Below, one piece after another: positions 43,894 to 56,000 of a stretch of DNA of 64,000 bases. Every line of letters starts with the position of its first letter. The first letter of the stretch is position 1. Source of the stretch: Xanthostigma xanthostigma. Taxonomy: Eukaryota > Arthropoda > Insecta > Raphidioptera > Raphidiidae. The stretch lies in NCBI GenBank assembly GCA_963575645.1, contig OY754466.1, positions 41,138,001 to 41,202,000 of the forward strand. Direction: 5' to 3'. Below the pieces are notes generated by a model. It worked only from the letters and a program-made list of their open reading frames with translations. It was not told the origin of the DNA and did no database searches. A program made the translations under genes and the position numbers.

Positions 43894-45012
43894 ATGAGCT
43901 TGTATGACGGCGTAAATTACGTATTATTCACAAACCCAATATCGGTTGGATTAACTAGCATGGCTAAGCAAGCAACTGGAGTATGTATATTAATCACAAT
44001 CAGCTTTCGAATTAAACAAAATCCATCTAGCCATCAAATTAACTGACAAAACGTACTGCTGCTTACTAATTACAGGTAATTTTAAAACCGAAACAACAGA
44101 ATGCTGTTGAAACAGTGAAAATAATCACAGAGAAAACGCCGCTGTGGAAATTAGCACAAGAAAGCGGTCCTCTCGTACGCCTTGCCGGCTTATCGGGAGC
44201 GGCAGCTGTTGTTTTAGGCGCTTATGGTGCTCATAAATCGTATCCTGAAGAAAAAGCACAAGAATTAAAAAGAATATTCGAAACAGCTAATCGATTTCAT
44301 TTAATACATTCATTAGCAATTTTGGGAACTCCATTGTGCCGTTGCTCAATTTTGGTAAAGTTTATTCGTATTATGGAGTTATGTTTATAATAAATATGCA
44401 ATAGATCCAAAGCTGAAGACACATAAAAAATTAGATTTCCATTAATTCTCTCTTTACGAACTGTACAGTTCGGTCTCATGTATTTTCAACTGATTTTACT
44501 CACGTATTTTAAAGATTTTAGTTTTTACTTCTGACGCAGTGTCTCCATCGTCGCTACTAAGTCAATGAAAAAATACGTTTAACAACATTTAACCTTAAAT
44601 GATTAAGTTTTTCTGATTGGTCTGTGAGTGGCACGAAGTGAGATGAAGTAGAAGTTGAAAATACAGGAATCGATTAGTGCAAACAGGCTGAAAATATTTG
44701 AGTTCTAGGGGACATACGCAATTCTACTTTTGTATTTATCTCTTACCCACACGTAGTGATTTTTAATTTAAACTGTTAGAATTATTTGACTATATACCAT
44801 TTTAAGTAGTTGAGGCTGCAAATATAAATATATAGAATATAAATAATCAGATAAAAAATGCTTTTTAGAGTGGCACATTTTTATCAGCCGGAATGCTGAT
44901 GTTCTGCGGAGCGTGCTACTACCATGCCTTTACCGGAGAAAATAAATTTGGACGAGTCGCTCCACTCGGTGGAACATGCTTGATTATTGGATGGTTAGCA
45001 ATGATCATATAA
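43894..45012 (+). CDS. TMEM256: TMEM256 / DUF423 family small membrane protein
   Basis: Member of the TMEM256/YgdD (DUF423) family of small multi-pass membrane proteins; biochemical role unknown. Exons 43894-43980, 44076-44354 and 44869-45012, all phase 0, give 169 residues. Family marks: RLAGLSGAAAVVLGAYGAH, then FETANRFHLIHSLAILG, and in exon 3 FCGACYYHAFTGE and APLGGTCLIIGWLAM, matching human TMEM256 (GAYGAH, TANRYHFLHSLALLG, FYYQALSG, APAGGTLLLLGWLA). Hydrophobic segments fit three to four membrane helices. It is about 55 residues longer than the human protein because of an N-terminal region (MSLYDGVNYVLFTNPISVG). The ATG was chosen because it opens the frame that splices in phase. Confidence 0.92.
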
Positions 45013-45218
45013 AATGTTTTTTTTTTAATATCAAATATTTAATGTGTAGTGTAATAATTATTTCAATTTCACCAAAAGAATGACCATTACCAATGTGTTT
45101 GTAATCTCATTGTGCAGAATATTTGAAACAATTGATTTTGTTGTTTTAACCTTAAGCTCTCAGTTAATTCTTAAGACTATAGATAGAGGGATATAATGCC
45201 TGACAACTGTAGTTCGAA

Positions 45219-45224
45219 TAAAGC
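45219..45224 (+). terminator. Candidate TMEM256 poly(A) signal AATAAA
   Basis: AATAAA about 205 bases past the TMEM256 stop, in otherwise non-coding sequence. Confidence 0.45.
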
Positions 45225-45615
45225 AGATTTCTACTAATCGGATAGCCGATTCTTACGGAATTCTTGCATTGAAAATGTTCCGATCAAGATTATCAAATGA
45301 AGGGAAACTCGATACAGTTGCGTGAAATGTCGAAACAAAACAGTAACTTATTGGATATTGATTAAAAAAAGAAGATTGGATTTCACTTTAAGTTACACAC
45401 TTTTTAACATTCAAATTGGTATTCTCTACTCGAGGCCAAATTAATCCTTCTATTCGACACAATATGATAAAATTTTGAGGTTAAATGTGTCGAGGATGAA
45501 CAAGAATAATTTTGCTGGTGACAGCAAATTCAAGTACTTTTTTTTAAGGTATATCCAATTGTGTATATCCACATAATATATAGAGCATATGCATATATAC
45601 AAGAGAATATCACTT

Positions 45616-45787
45616 GGGGGGGGGGGGGGGGGGGTAGCACTACCTCTTGGTATCTGGCCAGTATCATTAAATATCAAAGCTGGGTCTAAACGACGAACAC
45701 AAAATATCCATGAGCAGAGGTGGGATTCGAACCCACGACAGTATGATCCAAAGGCCAGCATGCTGACCGTTAACACCACGCTGTCCT
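45616..45787 (-). mobile_element. tRNA-derived SINE
   Basis: The minus-strand head 45716-45787 has a B box GTGGGTTCGAATCCCACC and tRNA-like spacing. The tail ends in a run of 19 C (45616-45634 on the plus strand are G). Confidence 0.6.
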
Positions 45788-46384
45788 CATTCAAGGACTT
45801 ATATAAAAATATTGATTCGCGATTGGGTCACATCTCTTATGCTGCGTTTTTAATGAACTCGCTCTATAGTCTCAAGATAAACTCTAAAACCGTTTTATAA
45901 AAAAACAGTTCAAAAATATAAAAATAATAAATATAAGATATTGTTATACCAAATTGGTGGAATTGCTCAAATGACTGTTTAAAATATGTATAATATCAAT
46001 TTCTGTAAATTTTACCATTTTACTGTAATATACCAATTTTTGTGTACTGACAATTTTTTTAAAAATGCAAAACCTTAAACCAGCAGTCAGAAGAGCTAGT
46101 CTTAGGACGTTGGGACCAATCTGGCACAATAAGTGCCAAAGGTGTTTCTCCGTGTTATAAATTATTAAGTCATCCAAGTCAGGCCCAACGTTTGGTAATA
46201 ACGAGCCTGAAAATAGTTGTTAGAAATTTTCTTCTAGTCACAATAGGCATTTTCAGAAAACTTAATTATTTTTATGCCGTCAAAAATACGCTTCCGTTTC
46301 AACGTTTTAATCTACGAATTAATAAATCTGAAAAATGGTTCAAATTTGGTGTATCAACAAAACTATTCAACTTCTAAGAAATAA

Positions 46385-46718
46385 CAGTAGAACGCCGATT
46401 ATCCGAACGCCGATTAACCGAATCGCCAATTATCCGAATCAGTCCTAAGCGTAATATAAAAAATTAAAACCAAGTAATTTTTCAATAAAAACAAGTTTTG
46501 TGGGGACGCAAGAATACAAAAATGCGAGTGACAATTGCCGTGTAGACGCTACAGTGGTATCAGCACACGTCGAAGTTGGAACTCGCTGGAGTCCAGATAT
46601 ATGTTAAGCTTAATAAAGTTTATTCTATGTGACAGTTCGTTTTCTTTATTACCAGTCTATGTCCGATTCTCCGAATCGACCCCGGTCCCAATCAATTCGG
46701 ATAATCAGCGTTCTACTG
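46385..46718. mobile_element. pogo-like MITE, copy 2 (334 bp)
   Basis: Twin of 39420-39736, with a diverged section in the right half. Confidence 0.8.
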
Positions 46719-48129
46719 CATGTTAATTTGTCTTTAAAGCTGGGGCTAGACCATTTGGAAATCATGCTAGGAGTTCCGAGTAAAGGTTTTCCGATTTCTT
46801 TAGCACCCCACACATTAGGAAAAGCTGTTTTGTTTTGGAAATGAAAATCGATTAGACATTTCAAATGGCCTGATCCCAGCTTACAATTTTTAATTAAATA
46901 TCAACATATTTCACTGGACCGAGCGTAATCATAAGAAGTGCATTCCTCCAAGAGTTCTTTTAGATTTTCATAAAACACGAAGGAATGCATTAAACATTAA
47001 AATCAAATATGGCTAACTTTCACATAACGCACAATTCATTTTTCAATACAAAACTGCCCCTAGTTAACATTAAATAGGAAAAAAACAACAATATTTTTGT
47101 TTTATCATAATTTATTAATGACAATACAAACGTAATAATAAAATTTAATGTTTTTAAATAATATGCTTGCTATTTTGATAAAGAAAATTAAATTTTTGTT
47201 AATTTAATAAAAAATGCTTTAAATCAGTGATTCTCAACGTGGTCTAAATGGCATCCAAAGACACAGTTGATTTTTGAGTGGGCAACTCAAATTTCCTTAT
47301 AGGAATAAAATATGCCCTTGAAACTGAAAATAATTTAGAATGGAGAAGTTCCAGCTGATTAGCGTCTATAATCTAAAATCTAATTTAGAATGGAGAAAAG
47401 AAAAATTAGGTAAAACAAATGCAACCGAAATAAAACTGATTGTTGAATAAACGCATTACGCGTATTTCAAAGAGACGCCCTATGAATCTTTCTATTTGCA
47501 GTAAGCCAACCGCTAGGAGCGCTGATTGCAACATTCTGACGGCCATATTACATACAAGCAAGTGTATCAAAGAGATGTAGCTCCTAGAACCGCAGTTCGA
47601 TTTTTGTGAAACTTTCATCAACAAACAAGTTTTCAAAGAATTCTGTATTGCCACATGCTTAAAAAATTCAGAACTTGCCAACAAACACACCTAGTGACAA
47701 GTTACTAAATTGTTTTTTAAGAACAAAGAAAGAAAATTGATTAAACTTAACAATTAATAAAAACGCGTAGCTATGACGGGCGTATCAAGAAAACTCGTTC
47801 AGTATGTTACAATCTATAGTTGTTTGATCTCTTATATTTTATTTAGCTTATGCTTACTGGCCACTATGAGTAGTTATGTAGAACCTGCTAAAGACCTTTA
47901 ACGTTTGTTACCATATCAGCCACATACAGCCAGCATATTACAAACGATGGAGACTATATCGAGGAGTACGAACTCACATGTATATAAAAAGCTTCCTAAA
48001 ACAAGAGGTCACGTGTTCTGTATGCACTGAAACAATGGAAGGCTATATATCGAAACCATGGAAATTTTTTTGAAAATGAAATAATTAAGCCTACGGTAAG
48101 TAAACAAATAATGACAATTTCTATAGTGA

Positions 48130-48250
48130 AATTAAAATGACAAATAAGCAATGCTAGTGGTTACAAAAGAAAACTTCATATGTACGATTTCGTGGGCAGA
48201 TTGTCAATTTTTCCCATACGAGTTCGTGCTCCTATATATAGTGTCCATGT
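48130..48250. repeat. Repeat shared with 31515-31630
   Basis: Second copy. An inverted piece (GATGGAGACTATATCGAGGA) lies at about 47946-47970, so these may be ends of one element. Confidence 0.45.
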
Positions 48251-50020
48251 TACTATCTTTCACCGAGAGAGAAATACCAGCATAGCCATTCGACTGCCAT
48301 TTTGATGTGTATCAGCGAGTTTCGACGATTTCAATTCACGCTATTGTCACAGCCAGCAAATGCGCGAAATAGATTTTACACTTCGAGTGACTCAGCCGTC
48401 TAAATTATGACTTCGTGTCAGTCCTTTTACATGAGTGGCTGACAGTCTATGCAAAACAGTTGCTACAATCATTTTCAATATGGCCGATGTCAGCTGCAGG
48501 GATAATATATCGATGGTTAATGTCCACAAAGCCATACGCGATATTTTGTAAATTTTACAGGAGAGGCAAAAAACGCTTTACGATCCTATATTCGATAATT
48601 GCGTGTTATAATTATGTTTAATATTATATAGTTTATAAGCATTAGTCATAATATTTTAATATTTTTACAGAAGTTTCGTGGTTAGACTATTTTAGTGTAG
48701 TCATTCAGCAATTTGTCGCTTAGGCAATTTTTCAAAAGCTATAGTTATCTGACACACAAGCTACCAGATTGTATCGGAATTAATGAGGATAATAATTCAA
48801 GCATAAACACAATTTCACAAAAACTGTCGTCGCTAACGCCTTTTTGAACATTAACCCTCGATATATGTCGGATATCTACGCGTTCCCTGATCTAATAACA
48901 GTCGATCATTAGATCAATGATTTTTCTCCAGTAGTCGGAGTGTTAGAGACACGCACAGCATCGCTAGACAACAGGTTTTATTTAGTTCAGCTCGGCTAGG
49001 TGCTCTAGAAATAAACACCGTCTTTTCAAATTTTGCCGCCAATTATGTTACTGACATGCGCGATCTGTTATGTGCGCACAACACCGATCTGGTTCATTCC
49101 ATGTCATTTTCACAACTAAGTAAAATAAAACAAAAACAAAATAGCAAGTATATACAGTAATCGAAACATTTCAAAATAATTTTTGCTAGTTTTAATTAAT
49201 TGCACATAGAAAAAAAAATATTTCACAGTTTTCCAACTTGCACTGTTAAAAAACCACACAAACGTTATATTATGTTATTGTACAAGACACTGATTCACAC
49301 GACACCTGTAATTATTTTTATTAACTAATAAACTGAATTGATTTAGTATAAATGTTTCTGAGGTGAATATTTACTGTTCGTTTTCTCATTTTTGAAACAA
49401 TTTGTTACGATAGTTTATTAAAATTACTTGACTATTTCCTTTACTCTGAGGTTTTAATCAGTTTCTGTGTCACAAAAAAAACCGTTCTTCTTGTTGTATC
49501 ACATCACTATTATTCTTCTTTTTTTGCATTTGTACATGAAATAATTCTTTCTATAATAATGTAAATTTAAATATAATATATAAAAGAAAAATATTGATTA
49601 ATTTTCATTATAAAATATAATATTACTGTTACCTACAGTGAATAACAAAATATTTTTACAAACATAAGACAAAATGCGCGAAACAAATTTGTGATAAAAA
49701 TTAAATTTATATCCTTGAAATAAAAAATGAACTGTCAAGCATTACGGACATTACTATAGATAAATTTAATTAAAGAAAAGTGCAATGCAATTGTTATTAT
49801 AAAATCGAAAACAAAACATAACAAAACGAAACTTCATTTGTTTCAACCACGCTGTAAGCCGCTCAGAACAATCGATATATCATTCGGATTCTTTTATCTG
49901 ACAATATGTAAACTCGACCTTTCACACCGAAGACCGATATTGTTCAAAAAGTTCCGACGACACCGTGACACACTGTTACACACCGTTTATAGAGTTTAAT
50001 CAACGTTTATGATAAAACTT

Positions 50021-53000
50021 TTACGACAGATGGAACGAATGCTGGCCCTCGCTAGCCGCTACGCGCAGTTTTTCCCGCATCACTTCTATACTCGTGTAAT
50101 CCGGAAGCTTAAGGTAGTTGACACAAGTCATCACAGATGGCAAATAATCGTCTGGATTCATATTCGGTTCGAGTGTCTTCCGTACGATTGTTAACGGTGG
50201 GGATAAAGCTCTGAAGCCTGAAACAAAATTTATAGAATGTGGTTAGCGAGAGTTTCATATTTAATTTAACAAAAAATTGGATGTATGACAAATTATCAGA
50301 TAGGAGCGAAAGACATTGCTGATTCGATATCACAGTGTTCAAATGAACTATAAATTCATCATTTCAAAATAAATCATTTCGGTGCTTTTCTAAAAATGGA
50401 ATGTATACTGAGAAATATTTCTTACGACCATGACATCTGGTGGCAATAATTAGAAGTAGAGAAGTCGGGCTTAGCTGTGACAAGTAACATTTGCAGTTAT
50501 TTAAATCAAAGTTAAACAATTGTTTTAACTATGGAAATTGACGTTTCTAAAAGATTACAAATTTTAAGTTTATTAAATGTTTGTTAATATCTCATTGTAA
50601 GATTATTTGTTCAACTATTATAAGCAACATCTGTCAAAATGTAGCCTGCCTAAAGCCGCCATTTTGGTTTGTGACGTCATGAATAACTTTCCCAATAATA
50701 CCAATCCAAGAGCACGGTTAACTTATAAAATAATATGTTGCGCAACTGAGCGACATTGCAAATATTTTGTGGAAAAAAAAGTCTTACCTCCGACTGGCAA
50801 TCGAGGCGACCCAGTAACAAACTGGACAAATAATCGCTGCTCTTCTTTGTTGTAGCTACTTAAAATTTCAAACAGACACCTAATAGCCCTTGAATCGGCA
50901 GTATAACCGTGATCGGGTCTACAACATTCCATTAAAGTTCTAACGTCCCAGCCAGCATCTGAAGATTGTGAACTGCCACAAAACACGGCTTCCAATTCTT
51001 CAGGATAGAACATTTTCAATTGCCGAAGCGGGAAAACAGATTCGAAACCTTCACGCAAAGCGTCCATTTGTCTAGTAACACCTTCGACCAAGAACCAATA
51101 GCTGACAAGACGTAAATATTCGTCTAGATTATGGATCGTCACCGGAGTATCTCGTCCGCCGCGCCTTAATTCCACTTGGGAATGACCTGGTAAAATGAAA
51201 TCCAAGCCAAGATCGGCTACGGGGCAGCCGTCTATAGCTAGCAGTTCGACTTGTTCGGTTCTTTCTTCGGCTGTTAAATTTGGATTAGTCGCAATCAGGT
51301 CTCTTTGATGAATTAATGGCTGAAGCTGCCTCAATGTGTTATGAACTTCCGGAGCTACGTATTCTAAGTCTTGTAATGATAAATTTCCTTCTTGTCCTAA
51401 TAGCCAACGATGAAATGCTACTGAGAAAGGCAAATCGAGCTAGAAACAAAAAAAAATCGGTTAACGATTCGTAAAAAAAAATATAATTACAAAAAGAAAG
51501 ATCTAATTACCATTCTTGAGTCCATTACAGCTTTGGCCATAAATTTTCCAAGGAATCTAAATTTAGCTTTAACTTTACTTAATTGTGATACTTTTGTCGG
51601 TCTTCCTAGAGGAGCAGGGAATAGTCCTTTCGGACAATGAACGTACGCGTTCCCTTCTTCGGTCGACGTTCCTTTCCACAGATCCAAATCGGTTCGTTGA
51701 AGTTCTCTCGACACGAGGGCGTAAAATTCTAACGTCGGACCTAACCCCGTACCGACTTCGTTTTCATACTGGACTTCGAGCAACGCCTTCGAACCGGCCA
51801 AATCTTGAATGACTTGTTCCGCTTGACGCAATATATCATCGCGCGATATCGTTCGCTTGCGCCGATCTAGCCGCGGCGTGACGCGTTCTTGCGAATCGGC
51901 CGAGCTCAGTTCCGGAGCTGAGTCCAACAGTCTTTGAAGAGCGCGGTCACGATCGAATGACGTTGCGTAAAACAGTAGCTGCCGCGTTTCGAACGGAAAC
52001 AGGAATGGACTGCAAAATTAACCATTAATAAGGTTCGAAATTAAATTCTAAACCAAAACGTTTTTAAGGTTATACGCCCGATAGAGCAATGTATAGATAA
52101 TACGCTGAAATTTTAATATGTTAATTATGGATATCTCATACATTCAACTGCATTTTTTAAAAAACATTGACCGTCTAGTTTTCAAGTTATTAATTATTAA
52201 AAATGCGATTTTTAGCACAATGATATATGAGAAGACTGACCGGAAGTGTATATAAAAATAAGATTAAACCAAATTGGCTATAGACAAATTTTTAAAAAAC
52301 TGATTATTCGAAAGTTTGACTCATTTAGATACCGTAAAAATTAAAAAAACTATACTTTTCCGTGCAGTTTTGGAGAAATATTAATTAAAAATTTTCGAAA
52401 CAATTCTCAAAATCTCTATTTTCTAGATTTGAATTATGTCACCATGAAAACCAGATTACACGAAAAGTTTTTCATAAATTTTGTTTTTATTGAATAATTT
52501 TTTTGACGTAGCTAATAACTAAAACTTGAAAATTGGATATTAGCTCATTTACCGTGTATTAAAAACTGCATTTAGTATCCAATAACTCAAAAACTATACG
52601 TCTAACGGTTCAAAGGTTTTTAAAATCAAAACGTAAGATAAAATCATTCGTGTACACTGGGCTTAATTAAATATACTGCTTAAGTCACAACTTTATGATA
52701 TTATGTCAAATGTTTAAATATTATTTCTTAAATATTAAAAAATAAAGCTATAATCAACAGGATATAATATTTCCATAAGAAATAATAAATTTACCAAGTC
52801 ATATAACATTTTTTTGTTACAACAAAATACGGACGCAGTTTTTACTAATACGGTCGAGAGCGTATAAGCTTAAGTGCTTCACTAAGTTTAAAATAAAATA
52901 AACACTTACCAAGCTAAAGCTATTTGCGACAACCATGACGGCAAATTTCCCGTCATAATCACGAGGGGATCTTGTAATTGTCGACTGGCCTTTGCAGCTA

Positions 53001-56000
53001 ATTTACTATTGATAAAATCGCTTTGCGGGAGAATATTTTTCTGTGACTGGCCTTCGTAAAGCGACGACCAATATCGATTTAGTGCGTTCAATATACGTAG
53101 CAGACATAATACTTCTAGCGATGCATCCTGTACGGTCACCGAATCTGGCAAGCGAGTAACTAGGAACGGTATTATCGGCGACTGGAACTGCGGCACCTGG
53201 CCCTCTGTGTAGCGGAACAAAACATTTATCAGTATCGCAACAATGTATATTTTGCCTTTACCGCCGCTAAATAGCAACATTACGACAAAACTCGAAAACT
53301 CGTAAATCGGAAATATTGATTCTTTTCAAAATTTAATAAAGCAAAAGCATTTTATACGAAACTGCACTAAGATATGCACGAATTTGGGTAGCTATAGAAT
53401 TCAAATCCAGAAACTTTAATAGAATACGACTTCGAGCGCCCATGGTGGCAAAAAACGGAACATTTGGATGCACTTAAAACGTTGACAGATTATATTTTGA
53501 GTGAAAAGTTTTTTTTTTTAAATAAGTACTAGATATTTAAATTAAGGAGGTTGATGCGTTACAGTCCCAATCAAAAGTAGGGTCGAATTCTAAATGCGAA
53601 TTTTTCCATAATAAGTTTTTACAAAAGGTTGCAAGTCGATGATATCAATAAATTATTGTCATAAAGGCATAAATAAATATTTTTTTTAATATTAATTATT
53701 TCAGTATTTTACTTAATGGACTAACTTTTAAATTTTTTGTACAAAGTTAGGTTAGAAAAAATAAATTTATGTAAATATCTGTATTTTACATATTTTTTGC
53801 AGTAAATAATTAAAAAAAGAAATTAAAAGTAATAAAAATTAAAATTAAATCATTAAAAAGTTGAAAATTCAGTTAAAATTGTCAAGAATAAAAATCCATA
53901 ATCGAAAAGTGCTATGGTTTAATAATTTTTTTTATTGATTAAGTCTCCTAATTAAATTGGAAAAAATAACAAAATATGCGTAAGACATCGATGCTTTACA
54001 TAGTTAGTTTTCGGAACTGCTGACATTATTTGGTTATTTGCAAAAAATTAAAATGTACCGTTTAACTTTATAAATCTCCTAATGATTTTGGATTTTTTAC
54101 AGAAGATTTTGTCATAAAAAAATCTATTAAAAAAAAACTTTATTTCAGATTTTTTTCTTTATCTTCATAAAACGGCTCAACCTCCTTAACGTAAAAACAC
54201 GGTTAAAAACACACTTCTACATATTATTTTTTTAAATTGGTGGTGTTGGCATAGAAAATACATGAGTTCCACTGTGTTAGACCCCAGTACATCGTGGTTA
54301 GCTTATATTCCGATTTGTGTGTTTTTCCTATGATTATTACAATTATTAAAAAAACAAATGAAAACAGTATGAATATTTTTGACAATCGTGGCAGTATTTT
54401 AACTGGCTTATGTTCAAGACGAAAGCGTAATCAGCAGTTAATTTAGAAGATAGAGCAATATCTGATAAAAACTAAAACCAAATGTCATTGCATATATTTA
54501 CATGTTTGAAACCAATTGAAGTCAAAAGTGAATCATAGCTGTTTACCTAATAGCAAAATTACTTTGAACTCACAAAGCGTTATATTATTCCGATAAAGGA
54601 AATCATTAAAAACTCTAAATTTTTTCCAAATTATTTAGACCAAAAAAAAAACGGCGCAAATAAGAAATTTGGACTCAAATAAAAATTTCGCTTAATATGT
54701 TATAAGTAATTTTGGGTACACTGTGCATTGTTTTCGATAAAAGTGCAGGGTTAACTTCGTATTTTCTACAAATTTAGTGGCAAAACCAGAAATAGCGTTT
54801 TTGAGTAATTTGAAAAAAGTTGTACATCCATAGTTTCAAAAAGCTTCTGTAATTCAGTTAAGTATATTTAAAACATTCCTTTTCAGCATTTTATGCAGCT
54901 GTAAGGACACTCCCAAAAATTTTTTTATTATTCAACAGAACTGAATTTTTATCTTCACTATATCAGAAAGAATAATTATCATTTCTACAAACTTTAAGAA
55001 ATAGCACAGTTAAGTTGGCAGTCCCATCGAAAACAAAACAAAATGTACAAGTGGATCCGGCACGTACCGTTCCATAAGTCATCTCCTTTCCGCCTGTGAT
55101 TTGACTTACTGCTCGTCCCTTTACCTTTCCGCCCCGAACCGCTACTCGTGCCGACTGACGATTTACTACACGAAGCGTCCTCCGTCAACGGTCTGTAATA
55201 GATAGTATGCGTCTGTACCCAAACGCCGGCGTTCCCCAAAGGCGCTTCCGTGTCCGTATCCGTCTCAGACTGATCGTTACCCGAAGCGCTGAACTGACGC
55301 ACCGCTTGGTACACGGTCATGTTATACGGAAGCACTTGATTTCCGATCAAAAACTGTAATTTGTGTTTCGATCCGCCCTGCGAAATAACAACGGCCGCCA
55401 AAGTGTCGTCGATATCTTCGTCGGAATTATCGTCGTCCGAATCGCCCGAATCTTTATCTCTGAGACGCCCGTAGCCTCTCACGACCAAATACCTCTCAAT
55501 CGCCTGTACTAACGCCAACGGATCTATTTTAACGGTGCCTCCTTTCCACTGTTTCAAGTTGTTACAGTCCGGATGACGCTGTAAGTTACACTTTAACTGG
55601 TGCGTATTGAAAAACTTCAAAGCACTGGTGCTGCCGCGGCCGGAACCGGCGGGTAAATCGTGCACTTTGACCGGAAACTGTTCTAACTGTGACACGCAAC
55701 CGTTCAATTTCATCACCAACGCGTACATTTGCGACGAGTTGATCTCGAAATGTTTGGCCGGATGTTTGTCGATCGGTAAACTGGTGAACACGTGCAAAAA
55801 TATTCTCAATCGAATATCTCTGTCGACTACACCCTCGACGTCGGCCAAATAACTTAAAAGTGATTTGATGAGCCCGGAATGATTCACTTCGAACGGCGAG
55901 ATATCGGATTCGATCAAAATATCTCGAAGTTCTTGAAGCGCTTGTAACCCGTGAGGCGTTTGTAACTTATCGATGGCCGACTTTAATCTCGACAATACGT

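Larger units (their letters stand above)
45013..50020. other. Convergent intergenic region TMEM256/TRIP12
   Basis: No gene was recognised. It includes the TMEM256 3' UTR, a tRNA-like SINE (45616-45787), a pogo-like MITE (46385-46718), a repeat shared with 31515-31630 (at 48130-48250) and the TRIP12 3' UTR near the right end. The stretches 46719-47930 and 48260-49900 show nothing I can name. Confidence 0.55.

Noticed and set aside
44297-44479. Minus-strand frame at TMEM256 exon 2
   Set aside because: Antisense to a conserved exon, and no family match.
46719-49900. A hidden gene between TMEM256 and TRIP12
   Set aside because: Frames are short, scattered and without homology, and no exon-like run with splice sites was found.
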